DNA of 64,000 nt from Agrobacterium arsenijevicii (GCA_000949895.1 JWIT01000008.1:121966-185965); one strand, 5' to 3'; positions 1-10,012 are shown, counted from the stretch's first letter. A program made the numbers and translations. The notes: generated by a model not told the origin, from the sequence alone.

Positions 1-27
1 TTTTCCCCGCCGCTCCAATAGGGTCTT

Positions 28-759
28 TTAAACGCGGTCGAAGTTGGTGGGCAACACCAGCATGTCGCGGATGGTAACGGTGCGCTTGCGGGTCAGCATG
101 TAGACAACCGCATCCGCCACTTCACTCGCATCGATAAGGCTACCCGATTCCTTGGCCTTGCGAAGATTTTCCTCCGGCCAGTCTGCAAGAAGTGCGGAAA
201 CCACCGGACCGGGCGAGACCTGCGCGACGCGTACGCCATGCGGAATCATCTGGCGGCGCATGCCCTGCACGAAGCTGGTGATCGCCCATTTCGAACCCGA
301 ATAGATCGGCTCCCAATAGGTCGGGAAATGTCCGGCAATCGAGCAGGTAACGATGATGTCGCCGGTCTTGCGCTCCGACATGTGCGGCACGACGGCCTGC
401 ACGTTCTTCATCACCGCATTGACGTTGAGATTGAGCATGCGATCGATGGCATCAGGCGTCGTCTCGGTCAGTTCGCCGCCGATATAGGTGCCGGCATTGC
501 AATAGAGAATGTCGATATGGTCGACCTTCTCCAGGATTTCCGGGATCATGGCGTTGCAGCTGTCGGCGTCCAAGAGGTTCGTAACCTGCGGGATAGCGCG
601 CTCGCCGAGCTTGCCGACGAGTTCATTCAAGGCTTTTTCGTTCCAGTCGACCATGACCACGGTCGCACCCTGTTCCAGCAGCGCCTCGGTGGTGGCGAGA
701 CCGATACCGGATGCGGCGCCGGTGATGACCGCGATCTTGCCTTGCAGCGATTCAGACAT
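28..759 (-). CDS. SDR family NAD(P)-dependent oxidoreductase
   Basis: A classical short-chain dehydrogenase of 243 aa, probably a soluble NAD(P)-dependent polyol or sugar-alcohol dehydrogenase. The N-terminal Rossmann motif ITGAASGIG binds the cofactor. NNAG-like CNAGTY, the catalytic Ser in VTCSIAG and the YSGSK (Tyr-x-x-x-Lys) motif are all present, and length is normal for the family. An AGGAG site lies just upstream of the ATG. It follows the permease gene at 798 by about 40 bases on the same strand, so it is probably the last gene of the importer operon and acts on the imported sugar or polyol. The exact substrate cannot be read from the sequence. Confidence 0.9.
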   Translation of the reverse strand: MSESLQGKIAVITGAASGIGLATTEALLEQGATVVMVDWNEKALNELVGKLGERAIPQVTNLLDADSCNAMIPEILEKVDHIDILYCNAGTYIGGELTETTPDAIDRMLNLNVNAVMKNVQAVVPHMSERKTGDIIVTCSIAGHFPTYWEPIYSGSKWAITSFVQGMRRQMIPHGVRVAQVSPGPVVSALLADWPEENLRKAKESGSLIDASEVADAVVYMLTRKRTVTIRDMLVLPTNFDRV

Positions 760-797
760 TTAATTCTCCTGCTTTCTTGAAGATTTGACGCGCGGGC

Positions 798-1775
798 TCA
801 ACGCCAGTCGCGCCCGATATAGATTGCGAGCAGGATGATGGCTCCCTTGATGACATCCTGCAGGTAGGGGTTGATGCCCATGAGGTTGAGGCCGTTATTG
901 AGGATACCGAGCAGCACCGCGCCGATAAGCGTGCCGAGGATCAACCCCCTGCCCCCGGCAATCGCCGTACCGCCGAGAACCACGGCCGCAATGGCATCCA
1001 GTTCGAAGCCGACGCCAGCATTGGGCTGACCGCTCATCAACCGGCCGGTCAGGATGAGGGCGGCAAGTGCTGCGGTCACACCCGAGATACCATAGACGGC
1101 AAGCTTGACACGCCGGGTCTTCACGCCGGAAAGGCGTGCGGCCAGCTCGTTGCCGCCAAGTGCGTAAACGTGGCGACCGAAAGCCGTGCGCTGCAAAAGC
1201 ACCCAGGCCACGGCATAAATCACCACCATGATGATAACGGGCACCGGCACGATGCCGACACGGCCAACGCCGAACCAGGAAATCCAGCTTGGAATGCCGC
1301 TGACCGGATAACCGCCGGAATAAATAAGGCCGAGACCGCGCGCCATGCCCATGGTCGCAAGCGTGACGATGATGGCCGGCATCTTGCCCCAGGCGACAAG
1401 CGCTCCATTGAAGATGCCGATGCCCAGCCCGATGAACAGGCCGGCAGGCAGGGCAACTGCGGGAGACAGGCCGGTGTTCACCATCAGGCCGGCGGACAAC
1501 GTGCCGACAAGCGCCATGACTGCACCGACCGACAGGTCGATGCCGCCGGTCAGGATGACGAACGTCATGCCGACGGCCAGAATGCCGACGACGGAAACCT
1601 GTCGCAGCACGTTCATGATGTTGTTCACGCTGAAGAAATTGTCGCTCGCAAGCCCCATCAGGATCGATACGACAATAAGACCCGCCAAAGGCAGGGCGAG
1701 CGGAGAGCGCAGCACGCTGCCCAAACCAAAACCGCTCGTTTTCGCGGCAACGCCGGTATTTGCATCAAGCGACAT
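798..1775 (-). CDS. Ribose-type sugar ABC transporter permease
   Basis: Inner-membrane permease of 325 aa in the RbsC/XylH family (BPD_transp_2). It is strongly hydrophobic with about eight to ten membrane segments and carries the family stretch [13 protein letters not shown] after the third segment. The start is placed at the ATG preceded by GGGAGG rather than at an ATG eight codons upstream. The chosen start overlaps the end of the ATPase gene by 11 bases, which suggests translational coupling. It forms the channel with the ATPase at 1765 and the binding protein at 3339. The substrate is probably a pentose, polyol or related sugar, judged from the flanking dehydrogenases. Confidence 0.92.
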   Translation of the reverse strand: MSLDANTGVAAKTSGFGLGSVLRSPLALPLAGLIVVSILMGLASDNFFSVNNIMNVLRQVSVVGILAVGMTFVILTGGIDLSVGAVMALVGTLSAGLMVNTGLSPAVALPAGLFIGLGIGIFNGALVAWGKMPAIIVTLATMGMARGLGLIYSGGYPVSGIPSWISWFGVGRVGIVPVPVIIMVVIYAVAWVLLQRTAFGRHVYALGGNELAARLSGVKTRRVKLAVYGISGVTAALAALILTGRLMSGQPNAGVGFELDAIAAVVLGGTAIAGGRGLILGTLIGAVLLGILNNGLNLMGINPYLQDVIKGAIILLAIYIGRDWR

Positions 1776-3267
1776 GTTCAACCCTCCCGGTGGTGGCATT
1801 TGTCATTATTGTTTCTGAATTGATGTCCGCGCCTTCGACGGTGGCAACGATGCCGCCGGAGCGGAACACACAGACGCGGTCCGACATGCCGATCACTTCC
1901 GGCAGCTCCGAAGAGATCATGATGATCGAATGGCCCTTGGCGGCGAATTCGCGCATGAGCGCATAGATTTCCGCTTTCGCGCCGACATCGATGCCACGCG
2001 TCGGCTCGTCAAAGATCAGCACGCGCATATCGTGGTTCAGCCAGCGGGCGATGACGATCTTCTGCTGGTTGCCACCGGAAAGCGTGTCCACCCGCGCATA
2101 AGGCCCCTGCGCCTTGACCTGCACCTGCGCCATGGCCTTTTTCGTGTGCTCCAGCTCTTTTTTCAGGTCGATGAACCAGTGAGCCTTGGGATACTTGCGG
2201 TAGTTGTTGAGGGAAATGTTCTGCAGGATGGAAAAGCTGGTGATCAGCCCTTCCTCCTTGCGGCTTTCCGGCAGCAGACCGATGCCGCGCATCAGCGCTT
2301 CATCAGGGCCGGAAAAACGCGTCTCGACGCCATCGACCTTGATCCTGCGGCGCGAGGCGGAATGCGCGCCAAGCATGGCAAGCGCCGTTTCCGTGCGTCC
2401 CGAACCGACAAGACCGGCAAAACCCAATATTTCGCCTTGCCTCAGCGAAAAGCGCGAGACCGGCCCGCCCTTTTTCAGTTGAAGCTCTTCCACCTCGATC
2501 ACGTTGCGCGCGCTCGCATCGATCTTTGGTTTGGGTGGGAAACTGGCCTCAATACGCCGGCCGACCATCATCTCCACCAGACGGTCGTTATCGACCTCCG
2601 AGGTCAGGCAGGAACCGATGAGTTCGCCATCGCGCAGGACGGTGATGCGGTCGCAGATCTCGAAGATTTCCTCGAGGTGATGGGAAATGAAGATGATCGC
2701 CACACCCTGACGGCGCAGCTCACGCATGACTTTGAAGAGATGCTCCGTCTCAGACGGGGTAAGCGTCGCCGTCGGCTCATCGAGAACGAGAATGCGGGCG
2801 TCCAGCGAAAGCGCCTTGGCGATTTCGACGAATTGCTGCTGGGCAACGGAAAGATGATGCACCGGCACGTCGAGCGGAACATCCACGGCCAGACGGCTCA
2901 TGATTTCGGCCGCGCGCTTGCGCATGGCGCCTTTGTTTAGCAGGCGCAGCGGCCCGCGGATTTCGCGGGCGAGAAACATGTTTTCGACGGCATTGAGATA
3001 GGGGATCAGGCTGAATTCCTGAAACACGATGCCGATACCGGCGGCAATCGCCTCGTCGTAATTGGCGAAATGGCGATCGGCTCCGTCGATGCGGATCGTT
3101 CCCTCGGACGGCTGCAAAATGCCGCAAAGGATCTTCATCAATGTCGACTTGCCGGCACCGTTCTCTCCCAGAAGCGCATGCACCTCACCGGCGCGCGCCT
3201 GCAGGTCAACGCCGCGCAGGACCTCGATCTTGCCGAAGCTTTTTCTTATTCCATTCAGTTCCAGCAT
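1765..3267 (-). CDS. Ribose-type sugar ABC transporter ATPase (two fused ABC domains)
   Basis: Peripheral ATPase of 500 aa in the RbsA/MglA/XylG family, which drives sugar import. The first ABC domain has an intact Walker A (GENGAGKST) and Walker B ([12 protein letters not shown]). Its signature-like region is HLSVAQQQ. The second domain has the degenerate P-loop GLVGSGRTE usual for this family, but an intact signature (LSGGNQQK) and Walker B ([10 protein letters not shown]). A GAGGAGGG site precedes the ATG. It lies between the binding-protein gene (71 bases upstream, with a hairpin in the gap) and the permease, which it overlaps. Confidence 0.95.
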   Translation of the reverse strand: MLELNGIRKSFGKIEVLRGVDLQARAGEVHALLGENGAGKSTLMKILCGILQPSEGTIRIDGADRHFANYDEAIAAGIGIVFQEFSLIPYLNAVENMFLAREIRGPLRLLNKGAMRKRAAEIMSRLAVDVPLDVPVHHLSVAQQQFVEIAKALSLDARILVLDEPTATLTPSETEHLFKVMRELRRQGVAIIFISHHLEEIFEICDRITVLRDGELIGSCLTSEVDNDRLVEMMVGRRIEASFPPKPKIDASARNVIEVEELQLKKGGPVSRFSLRQGEILGFAGLVGSGRTETALAMLGAHSASRRRIKVDGVETRFSGPDEALMRGIGLLPESRKEEGLITSFSILQNISLNNYRKYPKAHWFIDLKKELEHTKKAMAQVQVKAQGPYARVDTLSGGNQQKIVIARWLNHDMRVLIFDEPTRGIDVGAKAEIYALMREFAAKGHSIIMISSELPEVIGMSDRVCVFRSGGIVATVEGADINSETIMTNATTGRVEHVA

Positions 3268-3294
3268 TTCACCCTCCTCAATGGTCGGGACATA

Positions 3295-3323
3295 TCCCGC
3301 CCCCGCACGAAGCGGGGACGGGA
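3295..3323 (-). terminator. Intercistronic hairpin between binding protein and ATPase
   Basis: CCCCGC at 3301-3306 pairs with GCGGGG at 3312-3317 around a loop of four to five bases. TCCCG at 3295-3299 and CGGGA at 3319-3323 extend the stem past one mismatch. No T-run follows in the minus direction. It probably stabilises or partly attenuates the message so that the binding protein is made in excess over the ATPase and permease, as known for other importers. Confidence 0.55.
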
Positions 3324-3338
3324 CCTGGGGAGGAGTTC

Positions 3339-4250
3339 TTACCAGCTGAAGCCGCTGGCGTTCTTGCTGTCAACGACCATGACGTCGATCGGCACTTCCT
3401 TCGGAACGACGCGGGCGCCCCACTTCTGGGCAAGCGCCATGGCAAGGCCAACGCGCACCTGGTCACGCGGGAACTGCGCGGTCGTTTCGATGAAAGGGCC
3501 ACCATCGGCAATTGCCTTCACAGCTTCCGGAGCACCGTCTACCGAGGTCAGCTTGATGTCCTTGCCGGAACCCTGGATCGCAGCGAGCGCACCCATCGCA
3601 CCGCCATCATTCACCGAGAAGATGCCGGCGAGGTTCGGACGGGACTGTATCATGTTCTCGACGACGCCGAGCGCAACGGAGCGGTCCTGACGACCATTCT
3701 GCGTATCGACAAGCTTGATGTCGGCAAATTCAGCAAGCGCTGCCTTGCAACCTTCGACGCGCTGGAGGATCGGTACGACCGGGATGCCGTCGAGGATCGC
3801 GACCTCACCCTTGCCGCCAATGGCCTCACCCAGATATTTGCACGACATGTAACCCGCGTCACGGTTCTTGGAACCAACGAAGGTATCGACCGGGCCATTG
3901 GCATTGGCGTCGACGGCAACAACAGTCACACCGGCCGCCTTGGCGGCATGCACGGCGGCTTCGATGCCGGCGCTGTCGGTCGGGTTCAGAAGCAGGATGT
4001 CGATCTTCTGCTGCAACATGTCTTCGACGTCGGAAATCTGCTTTGCAACATCGTGGCCGGCGTCGGTCACGATCACATCCGCGCCAATGCTTGCTGCGGC
4101 TTGCTTCAGCGCTTCCTGCATCGAGACGAAATAGGGGTTGTTAAGCTCCTGAAAGGTCATGCCGATCTTCAGCTTTTCCTGCGCCAGCGCCGGAGCGGCC
4201 ATCATGGCGATTGCAGCCGTAGCCATCAACAATTTCGATTTCATGTTCAT
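3339..4250 (-). CDS. Sugar ABC transporter substrate-binding protein (ribose type)
   Basis: Periplasmic binding protein of 303 aa (Peripla_BP_4, RbsB-like). A Sec signal peptide with a hydrophobic core and an APALA-Q cleavage site is followed by [14 protein letters not shown], the usual first strand of ribose/galactose binding proteins, and by ILLLNPTDS and [11 protein letters not shown] further on. The ATG at 4250 was chosen because GGGAGG lies eight bases upstream; a GTG two codons earlier is too close to that site. It is the first gene of the importer set and lies downstream of the AraC gene. The ligand is unknown, but neighbouring polyol-type dehydrogenases make a pentitol, hexitol or pentose likely. 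Confidence 0.93.
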   Translation of the reverse strand: MNMKSKLLMATAAIAMMAAPALAQEKLKIGMTFQELNNPYFVSMQEALKQAAASIGADVIVTDAGHDVAKQISDVEDMLQQKIDILLLNPTDSAGIEAAVHAAKAAGVTVVAVDANANGPVDTFVGSKNRDAGYMSCKYLGEAIGGKGEVAILDGIPVVPILQRVEGCKAALAEFADIKLVDTQNGRQDRSVALGVVENMIQSRPNLAGIFSVNDGGAMGALAAIQGSGKDIKLTSVDGAPEAVKAIADGGPFIETTAQFPRDQVRVGLAMALAQKWGARVVPKEVPIDVMVVDSKNASGFSW

Positions 4251-4347
4251 TGTCACTTCCTCCCGTTTGGAAAATCAGGGCAATAAAGGCCCGTTTCCGG
4301 ACAGAACTCTGCCCGAATTGGTGAAAAATCCGCGATGTGTCTTTGGT

Positions 4348-5232
4348 TTAGTCGGCCATGACCGCTGCCTTCTGGGCCGCGAATATGGTCCGGAACCTCG
4401 ATGGCGACATTCCCTTCAATTTCAGGAAATGCCTGTTGAAATTCGAAAGGTTAGAAAAGCCCACGTCGTAGCAGACTTCCGCCACCTTCACGTCCTGATC
4501 CACCAGAAGCATCTGGCAGGCCAGATCGATGCGCAACTGATTACGATAGCGCACCAAAGTCGTTCCCGTATGGCGCTTGAAAGCCCGGGAAAAGGCACTC
4601 GGGCTCTGACCCACCATGTCGGCCAGATCGATTTCCTCGACCTGTTCGGTCAGGTGCTGGCGCAGATGCGACAAGGCGCGGTTGATGCCGCTGTCGCCGA
4701 TGCCCGTCAGGTCCAGCTCGTAACTCAGGCTCGCCAAAACCTCAGGCGCCGGAGCATTGATAAGCAGGTCGAGGATTTCCCAGAAAAGCGCAAGACGCCG
4801 CAACCCCTGCGCCTCGATTAACCGCAGGATCAGCGGGCGAACGCGATCGCTGGTCTCATCGTCGAACAGAATGCCGCGGCGGCTGCGGTCCAGGAGGGCG
4901 CGCACCACCTCCATCTCGGACATGGAAGCGCAGGCATCCTCGATAAAGGCCTCCGGAAACTGGATCACGAGAGAGCGTGTCGGAACGATCTCGTCCGGCT
5001 CGATCTCGCTGATCCAGTTCTGGGGGAGATTGGGGCCGGTCATGATGAGCTGACCGGGGCTGAAACGACCGACGAAATCGCCGATGTAAAACGTGCCCGA
5101 CGTCGCCACGACCAGATGAATTTCATATTCGGGATGGTAATGCCAGCGCACGGTGCGGAACGGATAGCCATGCCGCCAGGCGGCGAAAGATTCGCCCTTG
5201 CGGATGTGCACCAGTTCCAGATCGGGCTGCAT
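4348..5232 (-). CDS. AraC family transcriptional regulator
   Basis: Regulator of 294 aa with an N-terminal cupin-like sensor domain (HYHPEYEIHLVV, then GQLIMTGPNLPQNW) and a C-terminal double helix-turn-helix AraC domain. The second recognition unit ends in VGFSNLSNFNRHF and GMSPSRFR. GGGAGG lies between an upstream ATG at 5247 and the ATG at 5232, which decides for 5232. Located between the dehydrogenase gene and the importer genes on the same strand, it probably activates them in response to the sugar or polyol. Ligand and operators are not known. Confidence 0.92.
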   Translation of the reverse strand: MQPDLELVHIRKGESFAAWRHGYPFRTVRWHYHPEYEIHLVVATSGTFYIGDFVGRFSPGQLIMTGPNLPQNWISEIEPDEIVPTRSLVIQFPEAFIEDACASMSEMEVVRALLDRSRRGILFDDETSDRVRPLILRLIEAQGLRRLALFWEILDLLINAPAPEVLASLSYELDLTGIGDSGINRALSHLRQHLTEQVEEIDLADMVGQSPSAFSRAFKRHTGTTLVRYRNQLRIDLACQMLLVDQDVKVAEVCYDVGFSNLSNFNRHFLKLKGMSPSRFRTIFAAQKAAVMAD

Positions 5233-5621
5233 CGATATTCCTCCCATCAGTCACGTCCGCCGTATCAGCGGAGCAAAGCCATTCCTCTTATGGCTCGTCC
5301 CAGGCGTTGACAGGAGCATATGGCTTACCGCGCATATACTTCCACCTCATGCCGGGGAAAATGCCGATACTTTTTTGACTGTTTTTTGTCAGGAATTGAA
5401 TAGCGCCACTCAGAAACAGACAACAAAGCCTGCGGTTGCACCGATTTTTCTGCGCAGTTGAGCGTCATACGCCCAGATAATGCGCATCCGGAAGAGCGAT
5501 CCGGCAATTTTTTAAAGAACAACCTGCCGATCACCGGCAGGTTGCGCTTATACTTTTTCGAAGGGTATTTGCCGCTCCAGCATCGGTCAGGCGACCGCGC
5601 GGAAGGGATTGCCGGAAGGGC
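5233..5621. promoter_or_regulatory. Intergenic control region upstream of the AraC gene
   Basis: A 389-base stretch without a convincing gene. It holds the terminator of the dehydrogenase gene (5521-5543) and an AT-rich dyad TGAC-N8-GTCA at 5376-5391 with T-rich sequence between the arms. This could be a regulator site for the AraC-importer transcript. I could not fix a good -35/-10 pair on the minus strand. Confidence 0.4.
5521..5543 (-). terminator. Terminator of the xylitol/sorbitol-type dehydrogenase gene
   Basis: AACCTGCCG at 5521-5529 and CGGCAGGTT at 5535-5543 form a perfect 9-bp stem with a 5-base loop. In the minus direction it is followed by a short broken T-run (GTTCTTT). It lies about 80 bases past the end of the dehydrogenase gene. 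Confidence 0.65.
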
Positions 5622-6659
5622 TTATTGCGGCATCAGAATTTGCAGTTTCACGTCCGTTTCCCTTGCCTCCACCGCACGGTCAAAACCGGCGATGCTGTCT
5701 TCGAAGGGAATGCTGGCGGAAATCAGCGGTTTCAGATCGACCTTGCCGGATGCGATGAGGGCGACCGCGCGGTCATACACATTGGCGTAGCGGAAAACCG
5801 TCTCCACCCGCAGCTCTTTCGCCTGCAGACCGACGATATCGACCGGCACCGGATCGACAGGCATACCAACGAGGACGATCGCGCCGCCGGGCCTTGCGAG
5901 TTTCGCCATGCCGAGCACGGCGGGTGCAGCGCCCGAGCATTCGAAAACGACATCGCAGCCCCAGCCGTCTGTCGCCGCCGCCACAGCCTGTGACAGGTCG
6001 TGCTGGCGGATGTTGACGGTTTCGATCCCGTCATAAGCGGCGATGATATCAAGCTTCGGCTGGGCAAGATCGGCAACGATCACCTTGGCGCAACCGCCTG
6101 CCAGCGCCGCCAGCGCGACCATCATGCCGATCGGGCCGGCGCCCGTCACCACGGCAACATCGCCGGGCTGAATCCGCGCCCGAAGTGCTGCCTGCATGCC
6201 GATGGCGAAGGGTTCCACCATGGCGCCTTCGGCAAAGGACACATTGTCGGGCAGCTTGTAGGTGAAGGCGGCGGGATGAATGACTTCCGGTGTCAGGCAG
6301 CCGTGGACGGGCGGTGTCGCCCAAAAGCTGACGGCCGGATCGACATTGTAAATGCCAAGCTTGGAAGCACGCGAGGTCGGGTCGGGAATGCCCGGCTCCA
6401 TGCAGACGCGGTCACCCGCGTTCAGATGCGTCACCTCGGCACCGGTTTCGATCACCGTTCCGGACGCTTCATGGCCAAGCACCATTGGCGCGTGCACAAC
6501 GAAATGGCCGATCTTGCCATGCGTGTAATAATGGACGTCCGAGCCGCAAATCCCGACCGTGTGGGTGCGGATACGCACATCCTTGGGTCCGAGCTTGCCG
6601 GGAATATCGAACTCCCTGAGCGCGAGCTTTCCTTTTTCTTCCAGCACCAGTGCTTTCAT
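5622..6659 (-). CDS. Zinc-type alcohol dehydrogenase, xylitol/sorbitol dehydrogenase-like
   Basis: Medium-chain dehydrogenase of 345 aa that should oxidise a polyol to a ketose with NAD+. Catalytic zinc ligands are visible in [10 protein letters not shown] (Cys) and LGHEASG (His-Glu). The nucleotide fold has [10 protein letters not shown]. The lobe that binds structural zinc in many relatives (around [15 protein letters not shown]) has only one Cys, as in bacterial xylitol dehydrogenases, so structural zinc is probably absent. The start at 6659 is fixed by CGGAGG; an upstream in-frame ATG at 6770 would add 37 residues unlike the family. It lies upstream of the AraC and importer genes and has its own terminator. 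Confidence 0.9.
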   Translation of the reverse strand: MKALVLEEKGKLALREFDIPGKLGPKDVRIRTHTVGICGSDVHYYTHGKIGHFVVHAPMVLGHEASGTVIETGAEVTHLNAGDRVCMEPGIPDPTSRASKLGIYNVDPAVSFWATPPVHGCLTPEVIHPAAFTYKLPDNVSFAEGAMVEPFAIGMQAALRARIQPGDVAVVTGAGPIGMMVALAALAGGCAKVIVADLAQPKLDIIAAYDGIETVNIRQHDLSQAVAAATDGWGCDVVFECSGAAPAVLGMAKLARPGGAIVLVGMPVDPVPVDIVGLQAKELRVETVFRYANVYDRAVALIASGKVDLKPLISASIPFEDSIAGFDRAVEARETDVKLQILMPQ

Positions 6660-6758
6660 CTCATCCTCCGAAGTTTGCGAAAGGCCTGACAGCGAATTCA
6701 AACAGCGTGATGCGGTGCAATTTCGGCAAAAGTAAACAGAAATCCGCCGGACCGACCG

Positions 6759-6781
6759 GTTTTTCTTCAAGAAGGAAAAAC
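6759..6781. promoter_or_regulatory. Inverted repeat upstream of the polyol dehydrogenase
   Basis: GTTTTTC at the left and GAAAAAC at the right flank a nearly symmetric centre (TTCAAGAAG), giving a 23-base dyad with two mismatches. It lies 100 bases upstream of the dehydrogenase ATG, a plausible regulator site. It could also act as a weak terminator. The rest of 6660-6892 shows nothing else I can name. Confidence 0.35.
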
Positions 6782-6892
6782 TGTATCGAGACGCCCGCGA
6801 TTTCTCATCATCCGCGGCACGCCGAGTTTTTTAAGGAACAGGAAAGACGGCGCGATTCGTTCAGTGCCCGACAGGTAACCGGGCCGAACGGC

Positions 6893-7348
6893 TCACATCT
6901 TTTCGCCCGGCAACCGGCTCGCCTGCTTCACCCAATCGGTAAACTGTGCTTCATCGAACGCACCCTCATGAATGTCGAGATAACGGACTTTCGGATGTTT
7001 GGACGTGCCGGGCGGAAAAGGCTGCAACGATGCGCCGTTGAGGAAGGTCACTTTGATATATTTCGTAAAATAATGAAGGCTGAGGAACCAGACATCGTCC
7101 TCCATCCCGTAAAACGGCGAGTTCCACTTCACGGCCTTGCGCACGTCAGGGACGATGCCTTCAATCAAGGTGTCGATACGGCTGCCGAGCGCACTTTTCC
7201 AGCCGGGCATCGCCGCGATATAGGCTTGCACCGGCGCATCGCCGTATCCCTTGGCGATCTGGGGATTGCCGCCTGAAAGAAGCTTCGGCGTTGCAGCCGA
7301 TGGCTCGGCACCGGCCATATCAGCTTTATTCGGTCTCGTGTCGACCAT
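6893..7348 (-). CDS. DUF1801 domain-containing protein
   Basis: Cytoplasmic protein of 151 aa resembling the DUF1801 (YdhG-like) family. Features are a lysine-rich start, a central VRKAVKWNSPFYG segment, and a C-terminal half with FTKYIKVTFLNG. The start is at the ATG behind GGGAGG, not at the ATG 28 codons upstream. Its biochemical role is unknown; family members are often single genes. It is the last gene on the minus strand before the dehydrogenase and does not clearly belong to either neighbouring module. Confidence 0.75.
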   Translation of the reverse strand: MVDTRPNKADMAGAEPSAATPKLLSGGNPQIAKGYGDAPVQAYIAAMPGWKSALGSRIDTLIEGIVPDVRKAVKWNSPFYGMEDDVWFLSLHYFTKYIKVTFLNGASLQPFPPGTSKHPKVRYLDIHEGAFDEAQFTDWVKQASRLPGEKM

Positions 7349-7428
7349 CACGATTTCCTCCCGGCGTTGCGCTGCTGCCTTCGCAAATCGGCCTCGGCGG
7401 CGGAAGATAAAACTATATTTTATCTGTC

Positions 7429-8826
7429 TCAAGCCCGCAGGGCGGCGGCCGGTGACTGGCGGTAGGCAAGCAAGGCCGGTATCGCCGCAAGAATGGCGGC
7501 AAAGCCCAGCAGGAACAATGCAAGACGCAGATCCTCGCAGGTAAAGCCGACCGGCAGGATGACGCCGCTTCGGGCGGTAAACATTTGCGCCCCGATATGG
7601 GCGGCACCCAGCCCGAGCAGAAAGCCGATGCCGACACCAAGCACGACCAGAAGGAAAAGTTCCAGCCAGACGATGGCAAATACCGAACCGCGGGGCGCTC
7701 CAAACGCACGCAATGCGCCTATCTGCCGACGCCGTTGCCCGACATGGATCACCGTTACCAATACCAGTGCTGCCGCAACAAGAGCCTGAGAACCGGCAGC
7801 GACAGCGCTTAGCACCATCTTGGCGTCGCCAAGCGTGGCATAAAGACCGGTGAGCACTTCGCCCGGGAAAACACCAAGCATATTGCCGGTGCGGTATTCC
7901 TGTCGCAGGCGATAGGCATCGGCAATCGTCTTCGGCTTGACGAGAATGGCCGGCAGTCCGGGCGTGCTCTCGCCAAAAGTCTCGACAATCGGCGCATCCG
8001 TATCGACGCCGCCATGATGATCGACATCCTCGTGCACCGAAGCGGTAGCGGCAGGCGTCAAGGCCTTTTCCGGCTCTCGCTGCGCCACGGTCTGGACGGT
8101 GGGCTCGGCGTGATTTGCCTCACCTTCGGCATGCGTGTCGCCGCCCTCATGGTGTTCTTCGCCTTCATGGGCGTGATCGTGGCCATCCGTATCGTGATGG
8201 TGCTCATCGTCATGGTCATCATGGCCAAGACCATGGACGTGCCATACAGCCTGGATCGGCACGAGAATGGCGCGGTCCCAGGGTGTGCCGGTCGGCTGCA
8301 GCTTGCCGACGACCTTGTAGGCGATTTCGGTATGGGTGTGGCCACCGGTCTCGGCCGTACCGTGCATCGGCTTGATATCGCCGCCGACACGCAGATTGAC
8401 GGCAGCACCAAGGATGGCTTCGCCTTCCAGCGCAAACATCCTGCCCTCGGCAAAACCTGATGTTGTGTTGCTGACGAGGCTTGTCGTTGTGCCGACGATC
8501 GGAAAACCGGCAAAGGAATCGCCAAAACCGACCGGTGCGGCCCATGCGACGCGCGGATCGGCGGCAAGTTTTGCAAGAACGGCGCCATCTACGAGCGGCA
8601 GCGGTGCGGCCTGCAGAAAAATGGAGGAAAGGATCAACTGGGTTTCGCTGCCGGCGGCACCGACGACGAGATCGAACTTATCGGCGGCGCGGGCGCTGCC
8701 GAGACGCAAGGAACGTTCCTGCAACGTAACCGCAACACCAAGTGCGGTGGCCAGCGCCACCAGCAGAACCACGACAATGCCGCCCAGCCACAGGCGGCGT
8801 AGGTCGGCGAGGATGAAGCCGATCAT
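7429..8826 (-). CDS. FtsX-type ABC transporter permease with His-rich periplasmic loop
   Basis: Membrane protein of 465 aa in the MacB/LolE/FtsX permease family. One membrane segment lies near residues 12-34, followed by a periplasmic domain of about 300 residues and three C-terminal segments (about 340-460). Within the periplasmic domain, residues 196-271 are extremely rich in His, Asp and Glu (for example HDDHDDEHHHDTDGHDHAH), a typical loose metal-binding stretch. The gene overlaps the ATPase gene by four bases (ATGA). From memory, the Pseudomonas aeruginosa PA4063-PA4066 cluster has similar parts and responds to zinc shortage, so a zinc role is plausible here but is an inference. No substrate is proven by the sequence. 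Confidence 0.85.
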   Translation of the reverse strand: MIGFILADLRRLWLGGIVVVLLVALATALGVAVTLQERSLRLGSARAADKFDLVVGAAGSETQLILSSIFLQAAPLPLVDGAVLAKLAADPRVAWAAPVGFGDSFAGFPIVGTTTSLVSNTTSGFAEGRMFALEGEAILGAAVNLRVGGDIKPMHGTAETGGHTHTEIAYKVVGKLQPTGTPWDRAILVPIQAVWHVHGLGHDDHDDEHHHDTDGHDHAHEGEEHHEGGDTHAEGEANHAEPTVQTVAQREPEKALTPAATASVHEDVDHHGGVDTDAPIVETFGESTPGLPAILVKPKTIADAYRLRQEYRTGNMLGVFPGEVLTGLYATLGDAKMVLSAVAAGSQALVAAALVLVTVIHVGQRRRQIGALRAFGAPRGSVFAIVWLELFLLVVLGVGIGFLLGLGAAHIGAQMFTARSGVILPVGFTCEDLRLALFLLGFAAILAAIPALLAYRQSPAAALRA

Positions 8827-9512
8827 GCGGCGATCTCCTGATGGTCGGTATCGGTGACAATACGGCCGCTGCTCAGCGCCAGGCGCCGATCAAGGCGACC
8901 GATCAGATGCTGGTCATGGCTGGCGACGATCAACGTGCTACCAGCCTCAGTGGCGACCGAGAGGAGCAGATCGCCGACAGCCTCACCGCTTTCGAGATCA
9001 AGGCTTGCGGTCGGCTCGTCTGCGATGATGACGCCGGGACTGCGCAGAACTGCGCGGGCAATGGCAACACGCTGCATTTCACCCCGTGACATGGTCTCAA
9101 CATGTTGCTCAGGGCGTTTGAGGCCGACGGTCGCAAACAGCGCCTCAGCGCGCTTTACAAGGTCTGCATTCACTACCCGCGACAGGCGGGCGGGCAGCAG
9201 GATGTTATCCAGCGCGGACAGGCCGGGAAAAAGATGAAAGTCCTGCATGACAAGACCGATATTGGCGGCCCGCCAGCGATCACGACGGCCCTCGGACAGG
9301 TCGGCGATATTCTGTTCGCTCCAGACGACGCGGCCGGTGCGAACGCGCTCCAGACCGGCGATGATATTGATGAGCGTGCTCTTGCCCGAGCCGGAACCAC
9401 CCGTCAGCGCAACACGGCTGCCGGCGGCGATCTCGATATGGTCGATGGCAAGAACCGGCGTCTCCAGACCGGGAAAGGATACGGCAAGGCCGTCTATCTG
9501 TAGAGGCAGCAT
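8823..9512 (-). CDS. ABC transporter ATPase of the LolD/MacB type
   Basis: ATPase of 229 aa that pairs with the FtsX-type permease. Walker A is GGSGSGKST and Walker B is IADEPTASLD. The signature is TMSRGEMQRV, with Arg where LolD-like proteins usually have Gly-Gly. The start at 9512 lies four bases after the end of the upstream gene; a longer reading to 9740 would run through that gene and lacks family sequence. Such ATPases power mechanotransmission or lipid/lipoprotein handling rather than classical import. Confidence 0.88.
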   Translation of the reverse strand: MLPLQIDGLAVSFPGLETPVLAIDHIEIAAGSRVALTGGSGSGKSTLINIIAGLERVRTGRVVWSEQNIADLSEGRRDRWRAANIGLVMQDFHLFPGLSALDNILLPARLSRVVNADLVKRAEALFATVGLKRPEQHVETMSRGEMQRVAIARAVLRSPGVIIADEPTASLDLESGEAVGDLLLSVATEAGSTLIVASHDQHLIGRLDRRLALSSGRIVTDTDHQEIAA

Positions 9513-9516
9513 GGTC

Positions 9517-9987
9517 TCAAACCGTCGCGTATTCTGCCTGGCGGATGCGCAGCAGGCTGACAAAGCCGGTATCCGGATCGGTCCAGGAACCCATTTCCAG
9601 CTTGCCGCGCACTTCGATCGTCTGGCTCGGCTGGGTAAAAGTCTGCTTGTCATCGAGATAAACGACGACGATATTGTCCGGCCAGTCGGAATCCGTGGAG
9701 CAGAACGGGCAAATCGACATGGGTATTTCGGTGAGCACAAAAAAATGTGCCTCGGCCTTCAGCGGCGGCGCCATGAAACCGCGCATGGCGATCTCCTTGC
9801 CGTTCAATTGCTTGACCTTTTCGGAAAACTCCAGTCCGAGGACGCTGACCTTGCCATAAAGCTCGTCGAAGGTGATGTCGCTTTTTGCCTGCGCGCGTGT
9901 GCCGGCGGCCAGCAGAGGCAGACCGGCGATGAGGCCTAAGGTCTGGCGGCGATTGAACCGCGCCTGATCAGGTTTGCTCACGACCAT
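9517..9987 (-). CDS. Tat-exported DUF3299-like periplasmic protein
   Basis: Small protein of 156 aa. The N terminus has a twin-arginine signal (RFNRRQTLGLIAG) and a short hydrophobic stretch ending near GTRAQA. The mature part has MRGFMAPP and a CPFC pair followed by DNIVVVYLDD, resembling DUF3299. The Cys pair could bind a metal or form a disulphide. It is the first gene of a three-gene minus-strand operon with the ATPase and the His-rich permease, so it is probably their periplasmic partner. The family assignment is from memory and moderate. Confidence 0.7.
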   Translation of the reverse strand: MVVSKPDQARFNRRQTLGLIAGLPLLAAGTRAQAKSDITFDELYGKVSVLGLEFSEKVKQLNGKEIAMRGFMAPPLKAEAHFFVLTEIPMSICPFCSTDSDWPDNIVVVYLDDKQTFTQPSQTIEVRGKLEMGSWTDPDTGFVSLLRIRQAEYATV

Positions 9988-10012
9988 TCTCCTTCTTGGA
10001 CCGGGAAGTAAT

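Noticed and set aside
8097-8260. Repetitive CAT/GTG-rich DNA inside the FtsX-type permease as a possible tandem repeat or assembly error
   Set aside because: The reading frame is intact and the bases simply encode the His/Asp/Glu-rich loop; no exact repeat unit.
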